Source of the DNA: a virus
Length of the DNA stretch: 37,790 nt
IMG/VR virus record: IMGVR_UViG_3300025767_000054
Span: 1 to 37,790 of that record
Reading direction: 5' to 3' (one strand)
The notes under the pieces were generated by a model. The model saw nothing but the letters and a program-made list of their open reading frames with translations. It searched no databases and was not told where the DNA came from. Below are positions 1-7,470 of this stretch, piece by piece. The first letter of the stretch is position 1, and each line of letters begins with the position of its first letter. The position numbers and the translations under genes were made by a program.

Positions 1-178
1 TCTTTTTTCTCACATTAGTGCTGTCTGCTTTTTCTACTGTAGAAGTGCTTTCTGCCATTTTAGGTGCATTTTTCTTAGTAGTTGCTTGAACAACAACTGG
101 TGGAGTTGGCGGAGTTGGTTCTGGTGCAGGTGGCGGACTAGGGCTTCTGCTTGGGGGACACATATTTAGTTCTCCTGT
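1..178. repeat. Terminal overlap, copy 1 of 2 (partner 37613-37790)
   Basis: The first 178 bases repeat the last 178 with one difference, T at 83 against C at 37695. In the gp7.3-like gene this is GCA against GCG, both alanine. The repeat therefore marks closure of a circular assembly of about 37612 bp made from slightly different genomes. Bases 1-163 are the first 54 codons of the gene that is complete at 37536-37775. It is unlikely to be the natural packaging repeat, because it lies inside a coding sequence in the middle of the structural operon and not next to terL. Confidence 0.9.
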
Positions 179-345
179 TGTAATTTATATTTTTCTCTTA
201 GATGCTTAACGACTGACCTTTGACCTGATTTATAAAAAATTTGTCTGTCGCTATCGTTAAGGTCTGCACATTGTTCTGGGAAAAGAACATCAAGATAATC
301 AATCAGTTCCTTACTTAGTACTGGTACTTCTATCTTTTTCTGCAT
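166..345 (-). CDS. Small conserved-type phage protein before the gp7.3-like gene (59 aa)
   Basis: A 59-residue frame running from MQKKIEVPVL to KYKLQQEN. The start is well supported: the candidate phage promoter at 354-371 would start RNA at about base 355, giving a ten-base leader GGAGAAAACA whose GGAG is the ribosome site. The stop codon lies 2 bases before the ATG of the gp7.3-like gene (TAAATATG), so the two are almost certainly co-translated. It is charged, with no signal peptide or membrane segment. By position it corresponds to the small genes before gene 7.3 of T7. Function unknown. Confidence 0.75.
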   Translation of the reverse strand: MQKKIEVPVLSKELIDYLDVLFPEQCADLNDSDRQIFYKSGQRSVVKHLREKYKLQQEN

Positions 346-658
346 TGTTTTCTCCTAAAGTGGTACTTAATCTGGTTCTTTCCTCAGCAATCTCACCTGC
401 AATTGCTGAGTAACCACAAGCATCAACATAGTCATCAATGTTGTGTTGTCCTTCCTGAGTTCTAGCTATCTTTAACAAAGCCATTAGATTAGCTACATCT
501 TCAGGTAATATTTTAATATTTAATTTAGTTTTGTTTTGTAAGTAACCTGACCAAAGTCTTCCAATATTCTCATGGTTCTTTACTTTGTCACCATGCTTAT
601 CTTCTCGGTCAGTACTAACTAGCTTTTTTGTTTGCTCTAGTATCTCTGTAGTGTTCAT
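311..658 (-). CDS. DUF6378-like phage protein (115 aa from the preferred start)
   Basis: The frame is open from 706, but an ATG at 658 (MNTTEILEQTKK) has GGAA upstream and reduces overlap with the exonuclease, so I prefer it. Visible elements fit the DUF6378-type proteins of marine phages: a GDKVKNHENIGRLWSGYL stretch, then DVANLMALLKIAR, then DDYVDACGYSAIAGE. These are probably helices of an all-helical domain. The function of that family is unknown to me. It is the last gene of the replication block; its 3' end contains promoter P1 and overlaps the next small gene by 35 bases. Assignment is from remembered motif pattern, not a search. Confidence 0.7.
   Translation of the reverse strand: MNTTEILEQTKKLVSTDREDKHGDKVKNHENIGRLWSGYLQNKTKLNIKILPEDVANLMALLKIARTQEGQHNIDDYVDACGYSAIAGEIAEERTRLSTTLGENNAEKDRSTSTK
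354..371 (-). promoter_or_regulatory. Candidate phage RNA polymerase promoter P1, structural operon
   Basis: Minus strand reads ATTAAGTACCACTTTAGG followed by AGAAAAC. It shares ATTAAGTNCCAC with copies at 7419-7436, 15385-15402 and 15458-15475. The layout matches T3 (CACTAAAGGGAGA) and SP6 (GTGACACTATAGAAG) promoters, with the predicted start at the GG. It lies in the end of the upstream gene and just before the 59-aa gene that opens the structural operon, as phi6.5 does in T7. Function is inferred. Confidence 0.7.
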
Positions 659-1502
659 ATTTGTAATTCCATAGTTTTGGTTGATTAGTAGCAAAGTCGT
701 ACTCATCTTTTCTAAGTATTCTTGCTAATTTGGCTTGATGATATGCGTCTTCAAATGATTGGTTATTTCTTTCATATTCTTCTATGACAGCGTTCCACAT
801 CTCATCTAAAGTTTTTTTATTATGAAGTACTCTATTAGCTTTAACAGCACCAACACCTACACAACCTTTATAACCATCAGCACTATCTCCAGTTAGAACT
901 TGTAAACAAAAATTATAATTAGCTTTATTTTCGTCTACAAACTCCAACTGGTCATCACCAATAAAACAATGCCAAGAGGGAATAGTTCTCATATCTTTAT
1001 CACCTGATATGATAACATTGTTTGTATTGTAATGTTGGGTAGCTAAAATGCCTATAACATCATCACCTTCTAAATTAGGTAGGCAATAGAAGTTATAGTT
1101 TTGTTCAACCCACTTTCTTAAAGGTTGATAACAAACTGGTTTTCTTATTTTCTTTCTATAAGATTTATATTCAGTATCTAATTCTTTTCTGTAATTTTTC
1201 TTATCAGAGAAAGCTACAATAATTTCTTTTGACTTTGTATATTGTTTGTAATGTTCCATGTTCTGTTTGAACAATTGTTTACCTACACTTAAGTCAGAAT
1301 GTAATGTCCATATATCATTACCCCAGTCAATAGGTTCTTCTAAACTAGAAGCAATCTTGTAAATAACTAGGTCACCATCTACTATCATCACTTTATTTTG
1401 ATTATCAAAGAAGTTATTCATATTAGTCATCTTCTTCTTCTCATGTTTTCTTGCTTTATTCTCACTATGTAAATGAAAGTGAGCATCAGTTAACTCTGTC
1501 AT
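615..1502 (-). CDS. T7 gp6-like 5'-3' exonuclease (295 aa)
   Basis: FEN-type exonuclease that in T7 removes RNA primers, degrades host DNA and acts in recombination. Shared with T7 gp6: MIVDGDLVIYKIAS near residue 39 (first acidic motif); FSDKKNYRKELDTEYKSYRK near 98; LEGDDVIGIL near 144; ISGDKDMRTIP near 165 (acidic metal site); GDSADGYKGCVGVG near 205 (helix-hairpin-helix region); and a C-terminal ARILRKDEYDF. Length is close to T7 gp6 (about 300). The ATG overlaps the previous stop (ATGA), with AAAGGAG 8 nt upstream, which fixes the start. It sits downstream of the polymerase and nuclease genes in the same minus-strand operon. Confident. Confidence 0.93.
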   Translation of the reverse strand: MTELTDAHFHLHSENKARKHEKKKMTNMNNFFDNQNKVMIVDGDLVIYKIASSLEEPIDWGNDIWTLHSDLSVGKQLFKQNMEHYKQYTKSKEIIVAFSDKKNYRKELDTEYKSYRKKIRKPVCYQPLRKWVEQNYNFYCLPNLEGDDVIGILATQHYNTNNVIISGDKDMRTIPSWHCFIGDDQLEFVDENKANYNFCLQVLTGDSADGYKGCVGVGAVKANRVLHNKKTLDEMWNAVIEEYERNNQSFEDAYHQAKLARILRKDEYDFATNQPKLWNYKYEHYRDTRANKKAS

Positions 1503-1804
1503 AGGTCTATCTCCTTTAGTTTTAATATGTTTGATTTTGGTATGACTGTTGAATTACCGCCTTCATTGATTGTGCCATCTTCATTAAAATTAACATCACC
1601 AATGAAAACGAATTTTTCTTTAGATTGGTGGACTAACCAACCCATAGTAATACATACTGCTGTATTAGATTTTTTAATTTCAGGAATAGTAGCCCAGTTA
1701 CTAAAACTAATAATATCACTCCACCAACATTTATAGAATTTATATGGAAAATCTTTTGGGTCTATGTCTGGTAAGACAAGTTTATTTTTTAATAGTTTCT
1801 TCAT
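1499..1804 (-). CDS. Conserved phage hypothetical protein (101 aa)
   Basis: Soluble protein with a WWSDIISFSNWATI stretch near residue 27, then CITMGWLVHQSKEKFVFIGD and a C-terminal IPKSNILKLKEI. This looks like a small beta-rich domain. I recall similar short proteins with a W-x-D-I-x-S...W pattern near replication genes of tailed phages, but know no function. It overlaps the exonuclease by ATGA and starts at the end of the PD-(D/E)XK-like gene, so all three are probably translationally coupled. Confidence 0.75.
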   Translation of the reverse strand: MKKLLKNKLVLPDIDPKDFPYKFYKCWWSDIISFSNWATIPEIKKSNTAVCITMGWLVHQSKEKFVFIGDVNFNEDGTINEGGNSTVIPKSNILKLKEIDL

Positions 1805-2169
1805 AATACTAAATCAAGTAAATCTCCTTTTGGAATGATGTGTCCTTTAGAAGTCCAATTATCTCCACCTGCTTTAATGGGATAAGACTTCATTAGTTTC
1901 TTTAGAATTTTAGTTGGTATTAAAACCCATATTTGATGGTTACGTTTTTCTAACCATAAACAAATTGCATAATATTTAGATTTTGTTGTGTAAATTCCTG
2001 AAGGTTTACCTCTACTTTCAATCTCAATAAAAACATTACCAGTCTTCTGACATATCCGGTCAGTCTTACATTCTATTTTTCCTTCTATGGCTTCTTGAAG
2101 TTCGTTTTCTTTTTGTTGACCGAATTTTAAATCTAAGTCAAAGTGAGGTTTTGCTTTAGTGTGTGTCAC
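1801..2169 (-). CDS. Putative PD-(D/E)XK-fold nuclease (122 aa)
   Basis: Possible restriction-endonuclease-fold protein. Visible elements are an N-terminal helix with E24 and E27, IECKTDR near 31, NVFIEIESRGKPSGI near 45 (candidate E-x-E/K core), and TKSKYYAICLWL near 62. I infer a DNA or junction nuclease, as small resolvase-like nucleases occur beside phage polymerases; the exact metal ligands are not certain. The start is GTG within the last codons of the DNA polymerase (14-base overlap), with no in-frame ATG before residue 93. It could also be a non-catalytic member. Confidence 0.55.
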   Translation of the reverse strand: MTHTKAKPHFDLDLKFGQQKENELQEAIEGKIECKTDRICQKTGNVFIEIESRGKPSGIYTTKSKYYAICLWLEKRNHQIWVLIPTKILKKLMKSYPIKAGGDNWTSKGHIIPKGDLLDLVL

Positions 2170-3925
2170 TCCAGTTTTGACCTACTTTTATTTCTCCATC
2201 TAATTGAGTTTTGAAATGAAAGAAGTCTTGTGTTTTCTTAAATATTGATTTTGCTATCTCTTTAAATTGTTCTATTTTTTCTTTTTTAACTATGAACTGC
2301 ATCTCATCATGGATATGTAAAACCATTGCATAGTCTTCTCCAAATTTAAAACCTGCTTTATGTAATTCTTCATTTATAATTACTGTGCCTTGTTTGACTA
2401 ACAATGCACCTGCGGATTGGATTAATGTATTTAAAGAACTAAACTCTGCTCTACAATTTAATCGTCTACCATCAATACCTTTTAGGTATCCATAATTTCT
2501 ATATTTTTGTTTGACTGCACTAATTAACATAGCTAGTGCAGGTAGGTTTCTAGTAAATCTTTCTCTTACTCTTTTGGCTTCTTCGTGAGTGACATCAAGT
2601 ATTTCAGAGAGTTTCTTATCTCCGCAACCATAAATGAAAGCATATATAAAAGTTTTAGCTTTAGCACGAGTGGTAAGTCCTGTAGCTTTTTGATTGGCGG
2701 TATGAATATCATCTTCCAAAAGTGTTTTTGAAAAATTCCCATTGTCATAATTATGAAGGTAATGACCCAACACACGCAACTCCAAACCAGAAAAATCAAG
2801 ACCACACATAACCATATCGGTAGGACAATTAAATAAGGAACGAAATTCTTTACCATACTCTGAACCACTCGCCACACATTGTGCCAAATTTGGTGAGTGA
2901 TGAGTACATCTACCTGTGACTGCACCATTCGTAATAACTTTTCCATAAATCTTACCTCTTTTGTTTAATTTTAAATACGCTTGTTCTCCATCACTTAACT
3001 GACCTAATCTTTTCTGTATCATTAAATGTTCAGAAATAATTTTAGCTTCAGGATAAGGTAGTGAACTTAAAACTTTTTCATTAACTTCTGGTTTACCTGT
3101 TTGAGTAAAATCTTTAGGTTTCCAACCAAGTACATTAATTAATCTATCTGCTATATGGTCTCTTGAATTAGGATTAAATATTTCAGTTTTATAAATAGGT
3201 ACTGGTACACCTGCTTTAATTCCTTTTTTCTTGTTATCTCTTTTATAGACTTTGTTACCACAAAACTTTTCCCAAGAAGGAAAAGCTAGAGTTAACTTTT
3301 CTTCTAACTCTAGTTTCCTCTTGGTTAGGATAGTATGTAGCGACTGAGCAGTCGTCTCATCAAAATACACACCATGTTGTTCTTGTAATGCAATCCATTT
3401 AGCAAAGTTATGCTCTAAATCTACAGACATAGAAGAATAGTTTTCTTTTTTAATTTTAGAGAATAGTAATGAAGTTACTTCAACATCTCTTTTACAGTAC
3501 TCCAACATATCTTGATTAAACTCACTAAAGTCAGAGTGTTCTTGATAATCACCTTTTCTTAAACCTAATCTGTAACCCCATGCTTCTAATGAGTGTCTTC
3601 CATATAGTTTTGCAGGTAATTCTTTACATTTAAAATCATGGTCTAATAAGTTAGTCCATATAAGCCTACTCATTAGCAAGGTATCAAAAATCTTACCTTT
3701 GTACTTATAATTTAAAACTTTTTCTAATACTGGAACATCAAAACCAATTAAATTATGTCCAATGATAATTGAAGATTTGTTTAGTAACTCTAGTGCATCA
3801 TTGATGTTATTAGGATTATAACTGTATACTTTATTAGTATTTATATCCTTACAAACGATACAATGAATTACTAAGTTATCTTTATCTAGAAACCCATTAG
3901 TCTCTAGGTCTATTATTAGTTCCAT
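2156..3925 (-). CDS. Family A DNA polymerase with 3'-5' exonuclease, T7 gp5-like (589 aa)
   Basis: Replicative polymerase. Exonuclease motifs: D6-L-E8 (ExoI), HNLIGFD at 57-63 (ExoII), YCKRDVEVT around D147 (ExoIII). Polymerase motifs: A at GLDFSGLELR (D377), B at RAKAKTFIYAFIYG (420-433), C at HIHDEMQ (H539-D540-E541). All catalytic residues are present. T7 gp5 has 704 residues; the shortfall lies between the exonuclease domain and motif A, where T7 carries the thioredoxin-binding thumb insertion (finding listed). The 5' end overlaps a small zinc-ribbon gene by 29 bases; no clear Shine-Dalgarno precedes the ATG, suggesting coupling. Confidence 0.96.
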   Translation of the reverse strand: MELIIDLETNGFLDKDNLVIHCIVCKDINTNKVYSYNPNNINDALELLNKSSIIIGHNLIGFDVPVLEKVLNYKYKGKIFDTLLMSRLIWTNLLDHDFKCKELPAKLYGRHSLEAWGYRLGLRKGDYQEHSDFSEFNQDMLEYCKRDVEVTSLLFSKIKKENYSSMSVDLEHNFAKWIALQEQHGVYFDETTAQSLHTILTKRKLELEEKLTLAFPSWEKFCGNKVYKRDNKKKGIKAGVPVPIYKTEIFNPNSRDHIADRLINVLGWKPKDFTQTGKPEVNEKVLSSLPYPEAKIISEHLMIQKRLGQLSDGEQAYLKLNKRGKIYGKVITNGAVTGRCTHHSPNLAQCVASGSEYGKEFRSLFNCPTDMVMCGLDFSGLELRVLGHYLHNYDNGNFSKTLLEDDIHTANQKATGLTTRAKAKTFIYAFIYGCGDKKLSEILDVTHEEAKRVRERFTRNLPALAMLISAVKQKYRNYGYLKGIDGRRLNCRAEFSSLNTLIQSAGALLVKQGTVIINEELHKAGFKFGEDYAMVLHIHDEMQFIVKKEKIEQFKEIAKSIFKKTQDFFHFKTQLDGEIKVGQNWSDTH

Positions 3926-4049
3926 TTTTAGTTAAATTGTTTTGCTTTACGTAACAACTTGCACAATGGTAAATTTTTTTACCTTGTTCTTCTTTAAAGA
4001 TGTCAGCAGGTTGTTCCTTGCAAAAATCACAAAGAGGTCTTTGTTTCAT
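3897..4049 (-). CDS. Small zinc-ribbon-like protein (50 aa)
   Basis: A 50-residue frame beginning MKQRPLCDFC with two cysteine pairs, C7-x2-C10 and C29-x2-C32, which should bind one zinc ion. The tail is basic and asparagine-rich. The ATG overlaps the stop of the upstream gene (TAATG) and its end overlaps the polymerase start by 29 bases, so translation is almost certainly coupled. Such mini zinc ribbons are usually nucleic-acid- or protein-binding; the actual role is unknown. The intact frame, paired cysteines and tight packing argue that it is real. Confidence 0.72.
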   Translation of the reverse strand: MKQRPLCDFCKEQPADIFKEEQGKKIYHCASCYVKQNNLTKNGTNNRPRD

Positions 4050-4318
4050 TAATGAATTAAATGAATTGAAATCTTATCTACACTTGGAAGTACATCTGAA
4101 ACTCTTGATATAGATTTTGTAATAACTTCATGTGCTTCTACATCACCACACATTATAACTGGATAAACATTCTCAAATTTAATTGCATTGTAAATTGCAG
4201 TCATAATAGTTTTGCAAGTTTCAAAAACTATTGTTTGTTGTTCTTGAGTTAATTTTAAATAATCTTCTTTATCTATTAAGAATGATAAAATAAATTTAGT
4301 TAAAAGTTTTTCATTCAT
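4049..4318 (-). CDS. Hypothetical protein between primase-helicase and polymerase (89 aa)
   Basis: Mostly helical small protein beginning MNEKLLTKFILSFL and ending ISIHLIH. I chose the ATG at 4318, which has AAGG 8 to 9 nt upstream, over the TTG one codon earlier. It overlaps the 3' end of the primase-helicase by 8 bases and ends in a TAATG overlap with the zinc-ribbon gene, so it belongs to the replication operon. No recognisable domain; the hydrophobic N-terminus is too short and interrupted for a clear membrane helix. Confidence 0.7.
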   Translation of the reverse strand: MNEKLLTKFILSFLIDKEDYLKLTQEQQTIVFETCKTIMTAIYNAIKFENVYPVIMCGDVEAHEVITKSISRVSDVLPSVDKISIHLIH

Positions 4319-5882
4319 CAAAACTACCTTCTTTTAATCTTCCTGTTTGTTTGTCATAAATTAAACTACAAGCTATTCCTGTATCACCTGAGTATCTGTT
4401 CTTAAGAACTCTTGCGGTCATTACATTGCTTTGAATTTCATCTTGTTGATTTCTCTCAAAACCAACTACTGCATCTGATAATTGTGCTAATGAATGACTA
4501 CCTCTCAAATGAGATAATGAAGTTTGAACACCTTCTTCATGTCCAGTTTTACCTTCTGGTCGTTTTAAATGTGAGACCACAAACATTGCACATTTAACTT
4601 CTTCAACAAGTTTACGAAGATTAGTCATTGTATTATCAATTAATCTTCTCTCGTCTCCATCAGCTAAACCTGAAATAACTATTGAGATATGGTCAAGTAT
4701 GATTGTCTTACAATCTAATGATTGAACCATGTATCTAATTCTGTTCATTAAATCTTCGGTGTCAGAACTACCGAAGTGGTCATAGAAACAAATGTAATCT
4801 TTTATATTATTCCATTCATTTATAATTTCTTCTTCAGTTAACTTTTCTTTTACTTCTGGTAAATGAATTAACTGATTTAAACCTACTGATACAATTCCTC
4901 TAACACTTCTCTTAACACTTTCCTCTAATGCTATGTAACCAACTTTTTCTTTTTGACTTATTAAGTGGTAAGCAATTTCTCTACAGACTTGAGACTTACC
5001 TGTACCTGAACCTGCTGTAAGTAATACTAACTCACCTTTTCTGATACCACCAAGTTTCTGATTAAAACCATTCCATTGGTAAGGAATTGTTTCTACATAA
5101 TCATCATTAAGTAATAATTCTTTTGTATTAACACCTTCTATAATACCTTGTGGGGTATAGGCTTTAGCTTCCCACATAGCATCAATAATTTTAGAGCCTT
5201 GACCATTCTGTAATAATTCACTTGGGTCTTTAGCAGGAAGTGATGCTATCTTTACTTTTTTTACTGGTAAAATATTTGCACATTCTATTGTTGCACTTTT
5301 ACCTGCTTCATCTTCATCAAACATTAATACAATGTTTTCAAATTTAGAAAGCCACTCTAATTCTTTTTTAATATATTTTTTTGCTGATGATGCACCTGAA
5401 GGTACTGATACTACTGGAAACTTATTGTTTTGAACTTTGCTTACAGTAAGTGCATCAATCTCACCTTCTGTGATGACAACCATCTTACCACCATCACGCC
5501 ATAGGTTCTGACCAAATAAAGTAATTTTATCAGTATCACCTAACCATATAAATCTTTTATCTTTAAATCTTAACTTCTGTGCAACTCTATTATAATTCCT
5601 GTCATAAAAGTTAGCTATGTGAACAGGCTCACCTTTGTATTCAGCAGTTTGATAATTAAACTTCTTACAAGTCTCACTATCAATTTTTCTACTTGGTAAT
5701 GCTTCTACTATTCCTTCAATCATATCTGGTATTATTTTCTGCTTTTCTACTTTTGGTAATTCACCATTTGTCTTTTCATAATTATGACAACCAAAACAAT
5801 AAGTGTGGTCTTCCCAAACACCTAAGTTGTCTTTAGAGCCACAATTTTCACATGGCGAATGATGTAGAAAATTAGTCGTCAT
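4311..5882 (-). CDS. Primase-helicase, T7 gp4-like (523 aa)
   Basis: Bifunctional replication protein that makes RNA primers and unwinds DNA as a hexamer. Domains in order: zinc-binding domain with C11, C14, C29, C32; TOPRIM primase fold with TEGEIDALT near 138 and FDEDEAGK near 188; linker; RecA-like helicase with Walker A GSGTGKS at 291-297, a later TIILDHIS Walker B stretch, and a SHLKRPEG motif followed by RGSHSLAQLSD. Length is near T7 gp4A (566). Its end overlaps the next gene and its start overlaps the amidase end by 11 bases. Confident. Confidence 0.95.
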   Translation of the reverse strand: MTTNFLHHSPCENCGSKDNLGVWEDHTYCFGCHNYEKTNGELPKVEKQKIIPDMIEGIVEALPSRKIDSETCKKFNYQTAEYKGEPVHIANFYDRNYNRVAQKLRFKDKRFIWLGDTDKITLFGQNLWRDGGKMVVITEGEIDALTVSKVQNNKFPVVSVPSGASSAKKYIKKELEWLSKFENIVLMFDEDEAGKSATIECANILPVKKVKIASLPAKDPSELLQNGQGSKIIDAMWEAKAYTPQGIIEGVNTKELLLNDDYVETIPYQWNGFNQKLGGIRKGELVLLTAGSGTGKSQVCREIAYHLISQKEKVGYIALEESVKRSVRGIVSVGLNQLIHLPEVKEKLTEEEIINEWNNIKDYICFYDHFGSSDTEDLMNRIRYMVQSLDCKTIILDHISIVISGLADGDERRLIDNTMTNLRKLVEEVKCAMFVVSHLKRPEGKTGHEEGVQTSLSHLRGSHSLAQLSDAVVGFERNQQDEIQSNVMTARVLKNRYSGDTGIACSLIYDKQTGRLKEGSFDE

Positions 5883-6387
5883 CTATTTCAGGTAAGTCTT
5901 CAGGTAATAATTCTGCTAGGTCGGCATCATCTGTAAGACCATCTTGAAATTTATATCCGCTTACATCTTCATGTAATAAATATTCTCTGACGTTAAAACT
6001 TGGACACTCTTTGTTTTCATCAAGCATATAATGCCCAACAATTTGTGCATCTGGGTATTTAACTAAAAGTTCTTCTAAAGTTTTCTTTAAACTTTCCCAT
6101 TGTTCAGCAGTAAAATTATCTTCTGCTTTTGAGTTATCGTATTCATTACTTCCACCGACTAAAGCTAATCCATAAGAACAATGATTGTAGCCTTTAACAT
6201 GAGCCTGAACATCATTATCACCTCTGCCTTGCTCTACAGTTCCATCTCTACGAATAACTTTGCCATAACCTATCTTTAACCAACCTCTTTCTCTGTGCCA
6301 TCTATCTATTTCTTTAGCACCAATATTCATTGATGGTGGTGTAGCTGTACAATGAATAACAATGTATTTTGTTTCTTGTCTTGCCAT
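5872..6387 (-). CDS. N-acetylmuramoyl-L-alanine amidase, T7 lysozyme (gp3.5)-like (171 aa)
   Basis: Zinc amidase of the PGRP/amidase_2 fold that cuts peptidoglycan at lysis; in T7 it also binds and inhibits the phage RNA polymerase. Family features: VIHCTATPPSMNIGAKEIDRWH near the N-terminus (first zinc His), GWLKIGYGKVIRRDGTVEQGR, HVKGYNHCSYGLALVGG, then GHYMLDENKECPSF with the remaining zinc His and Cys. The frame is open to 6429, but the ATG at 6387 (MARQETKYIV) aligns with the T7 start and has AGGA 8 nt upstream. An acidic 25-residue C-terminal extension is not in T7. Polymerase control here is unproven. Confidence 0.92.
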   Translation of the reverse strand: MARQETKYIVIHCTATPPSMNIGAKEIDRWHRERGWLKIGYGKVIRRDGTVEQGRGDNDVQAHVKGYNHCSYGLALVGGSNEYDNSKAEDNFTAEQWESLKKTLEELLVKYPDAQIVGHYMLDENKECPSFNVREYLLHEDVSGYKFQDGLTDDADLAELLPEDLPEIDDD

Positions 6388-6389
6388 AA

Positions 6390-6836
6390 TTAATGTCCTG
6401 CCTGTACTTGTTGAATTTCTTTTAACCAATCATTTGGAAAAGTTTGTTTTGTTGATTGAATACAATGATAAGGAAAATCATTAAGTTCACACCACTTGCC
6501 ATAAGTAGTTAAACTTTTTTTCCCAATCTTTGTTTTTGAATTTGAAAAGATAAACCTAATATCTAATTCAGGGTTCTGTTTTTTAATTAATTTCATTTTC
6601 TTTCTATCGGCACTATTAAAAGCACCTTTAGTTTCTATGATGAAAGAACCCTTGATAGGAAAATCAGGTGTATAAGTTTTTTTAATTTCAGGTTGAAAGT
6701 AAGTAATCTTTAAACCTTCATATTTAAAAGAAAGTTTATTTTTCTTTAAATAAGTAAAGACTACTTCTTCCAATCCTGATTTTAAAACAACACCTTTAGA
6801 AATCTGTACTCGTTTGAACTTCTGTCTGTGGTACAT
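6390..6836 (-). CDS. Endonuclease I / Holliday junction resolvase, T7 gp3-like (148 aa)
   Basis: Structure-specific nuclease that resolves branched DNA and helps degrade host DNA. Catalytic motifs match T7 gp3: SGLEE near residue 20, YTPDFPIKG near 55, FIIETKGAF near 66, then ELDIRFIFSNSKTKIGKKS and a YGKWCE stretch. Length is the same as T7 (149). GAGGAG lies 7 nt before the ATG, and the start overlaps the SSB gene by 41 bases; the stop is 2 bases before the amidase ATG. Confidence 0.95.
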   Translation of the reverse strand: MYHRQKFKRVQISKGVVLKSGLEEVVFTYLKKNKLSFKYEGLKITYFQPEIKKTYTPDFPIKGSFIIETKGAFNSADRKKMKLIKKQNPELDIRFIFSNSKTKIGKKSLTTYGKWCELNDFPYHCIQSTKQTFPNDWLKEIQQVQAGH

Positions 6837-7389
6837 TATTCATCTCCTCTGGTGATGTTGCATTTTCATATCCATCTTCTTTAGAAAACAAATTCATTTG
6901 TTTGCCTTCTACTAAGTCAATCACTTGGACTGCTTTTAAAATTGCAGTTACACCTGCACCAATTAGAGGCGTATGATAAGGTCTCAATTGGTATGCAACT
7001 TTAATCTTAGAGCCACCCCAAATGTTACATGAAGTTGGATTAAGAGGATTTTTCTTTGCATCAAAGAGTGCAGGTCTTTGACTAAAGGGTTCTTTAGTCT
7101 TCCTGTTCACTCCAGTAGCTTTCATTTTAAATTTAAAATTAACAAACCCACCTTCTTCAGAATATGGACTTGGTGCTACTTTTACAGTTTTACCTTTAAG
7201 TTCACTTTCAGCTTTAGAAATACTATCTTGCATAGCTTTCTCAAATTGTGCAACCATCTTAGTTGCTCTACCTTGTGATACTTTTAAGATAACTTTGTAT
7301 TCACCATTTTCGTTAAATTTAACGTCAGGTTTATTTAAGTGTGGGTATATCGCTTCTCCCAATTCACTTATGTATGTGGCTTCATTCAT
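6796..7389 (-). CDS. Single-stranded DNA-binding protein, T7 gp2.5-like (197 aa)
   Basis: OB-fold SSB that coats ssDNA and contacts polymerase and helicase through an acidic tail. Support: position between RNA polymerase and endonuclease I exactly as T7 gene 2.5, a phage-SSB-like N-terminal half with ISELGEAIYPHLNKPD, and an acidic C-terminus ending in phenylalanine (TSTDF). AAAGGAG lies upstream of the ATG, and the candidate promoter P2 would give a 31-base leader, making this the first gene of a phage-polymerase transcript. Confidence 0.9.
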   Translation of the reverse strand: MNEATYISELGEAIYPHLNKPDVKFNENGEYKVILKVSQGRATKMVAQFEKAMQDSISKAESELKGKTVKVAPSPYSEEGGFVNFKFKMKATGVNRKTKEPFSQRPALFDAKKNPLNPTSCNIWGGSKIKVAYQLRPYHTPLIGAGVTAILKAVQVIDLVEGKQMNLFSKEDGYENATSPEEMNNVPQTEVQTSTDF

Positions 7390-7418
7390 ATTTGTACTCC
7401 TTTGTTACGTTTGGTTAG

Positions 7419-7436
7419 CCATAGGTGGCACTTAAT
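7419..7436 (-). promoter_or_regulatory. Candidate phage RNA polymerase promoter P2, before ssb
   Basis: Minus strand reads ATTAAGTGCCACCTATGG, identical to P3 (15385-15402) over its first 12 bases and with the same GG at the predicted RNA start. It lies between the RNA polymerase gene and ssb, giving a 31-base leader that contains AAAGGAG. Position suggests it drives the replication block. A 26-bp repeat element (7445-7470) lies just upstream. Confidence 0.7.
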
Positions 7437-7444
7437 CAACACAG

Positions 7445-7470
7445 GTGTCGTTGACTGAAGTTTAAAAAAA
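7445..7470 (-). repeat. 26-bp element, copy A, directly after the polymerase C-cistron stop
   Basis: 23 of 26 bases match 10176-10201 in the same orientation. Shared cores on the minus strand are TTTTTTTAAA and TCAACGACAC. It begins immediately after the stop codon at 7471-7473 and precedes promoter P2. Both copies are followed by small complementary bases able to form weak hairpins. Possible roles are a regulator site or a duplicated promoter-upstream element. Confidence 0.75.

Noticed and set aside
1-178. The 178-bp end repeat as the natural direct terminal repeat
   Set aside because: It lies within the gp7.3-like gene in the middle of the structural operon and carries a mismatch; T7-like ends lie next to terL.
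2566-2946. 126-codon minus-strand frame inside the DNA polymerase
   Set aside because: Out-of-frame shadow of conserved polymerase motifs A and B, with no ribosome site and odd hydrophobic composition.
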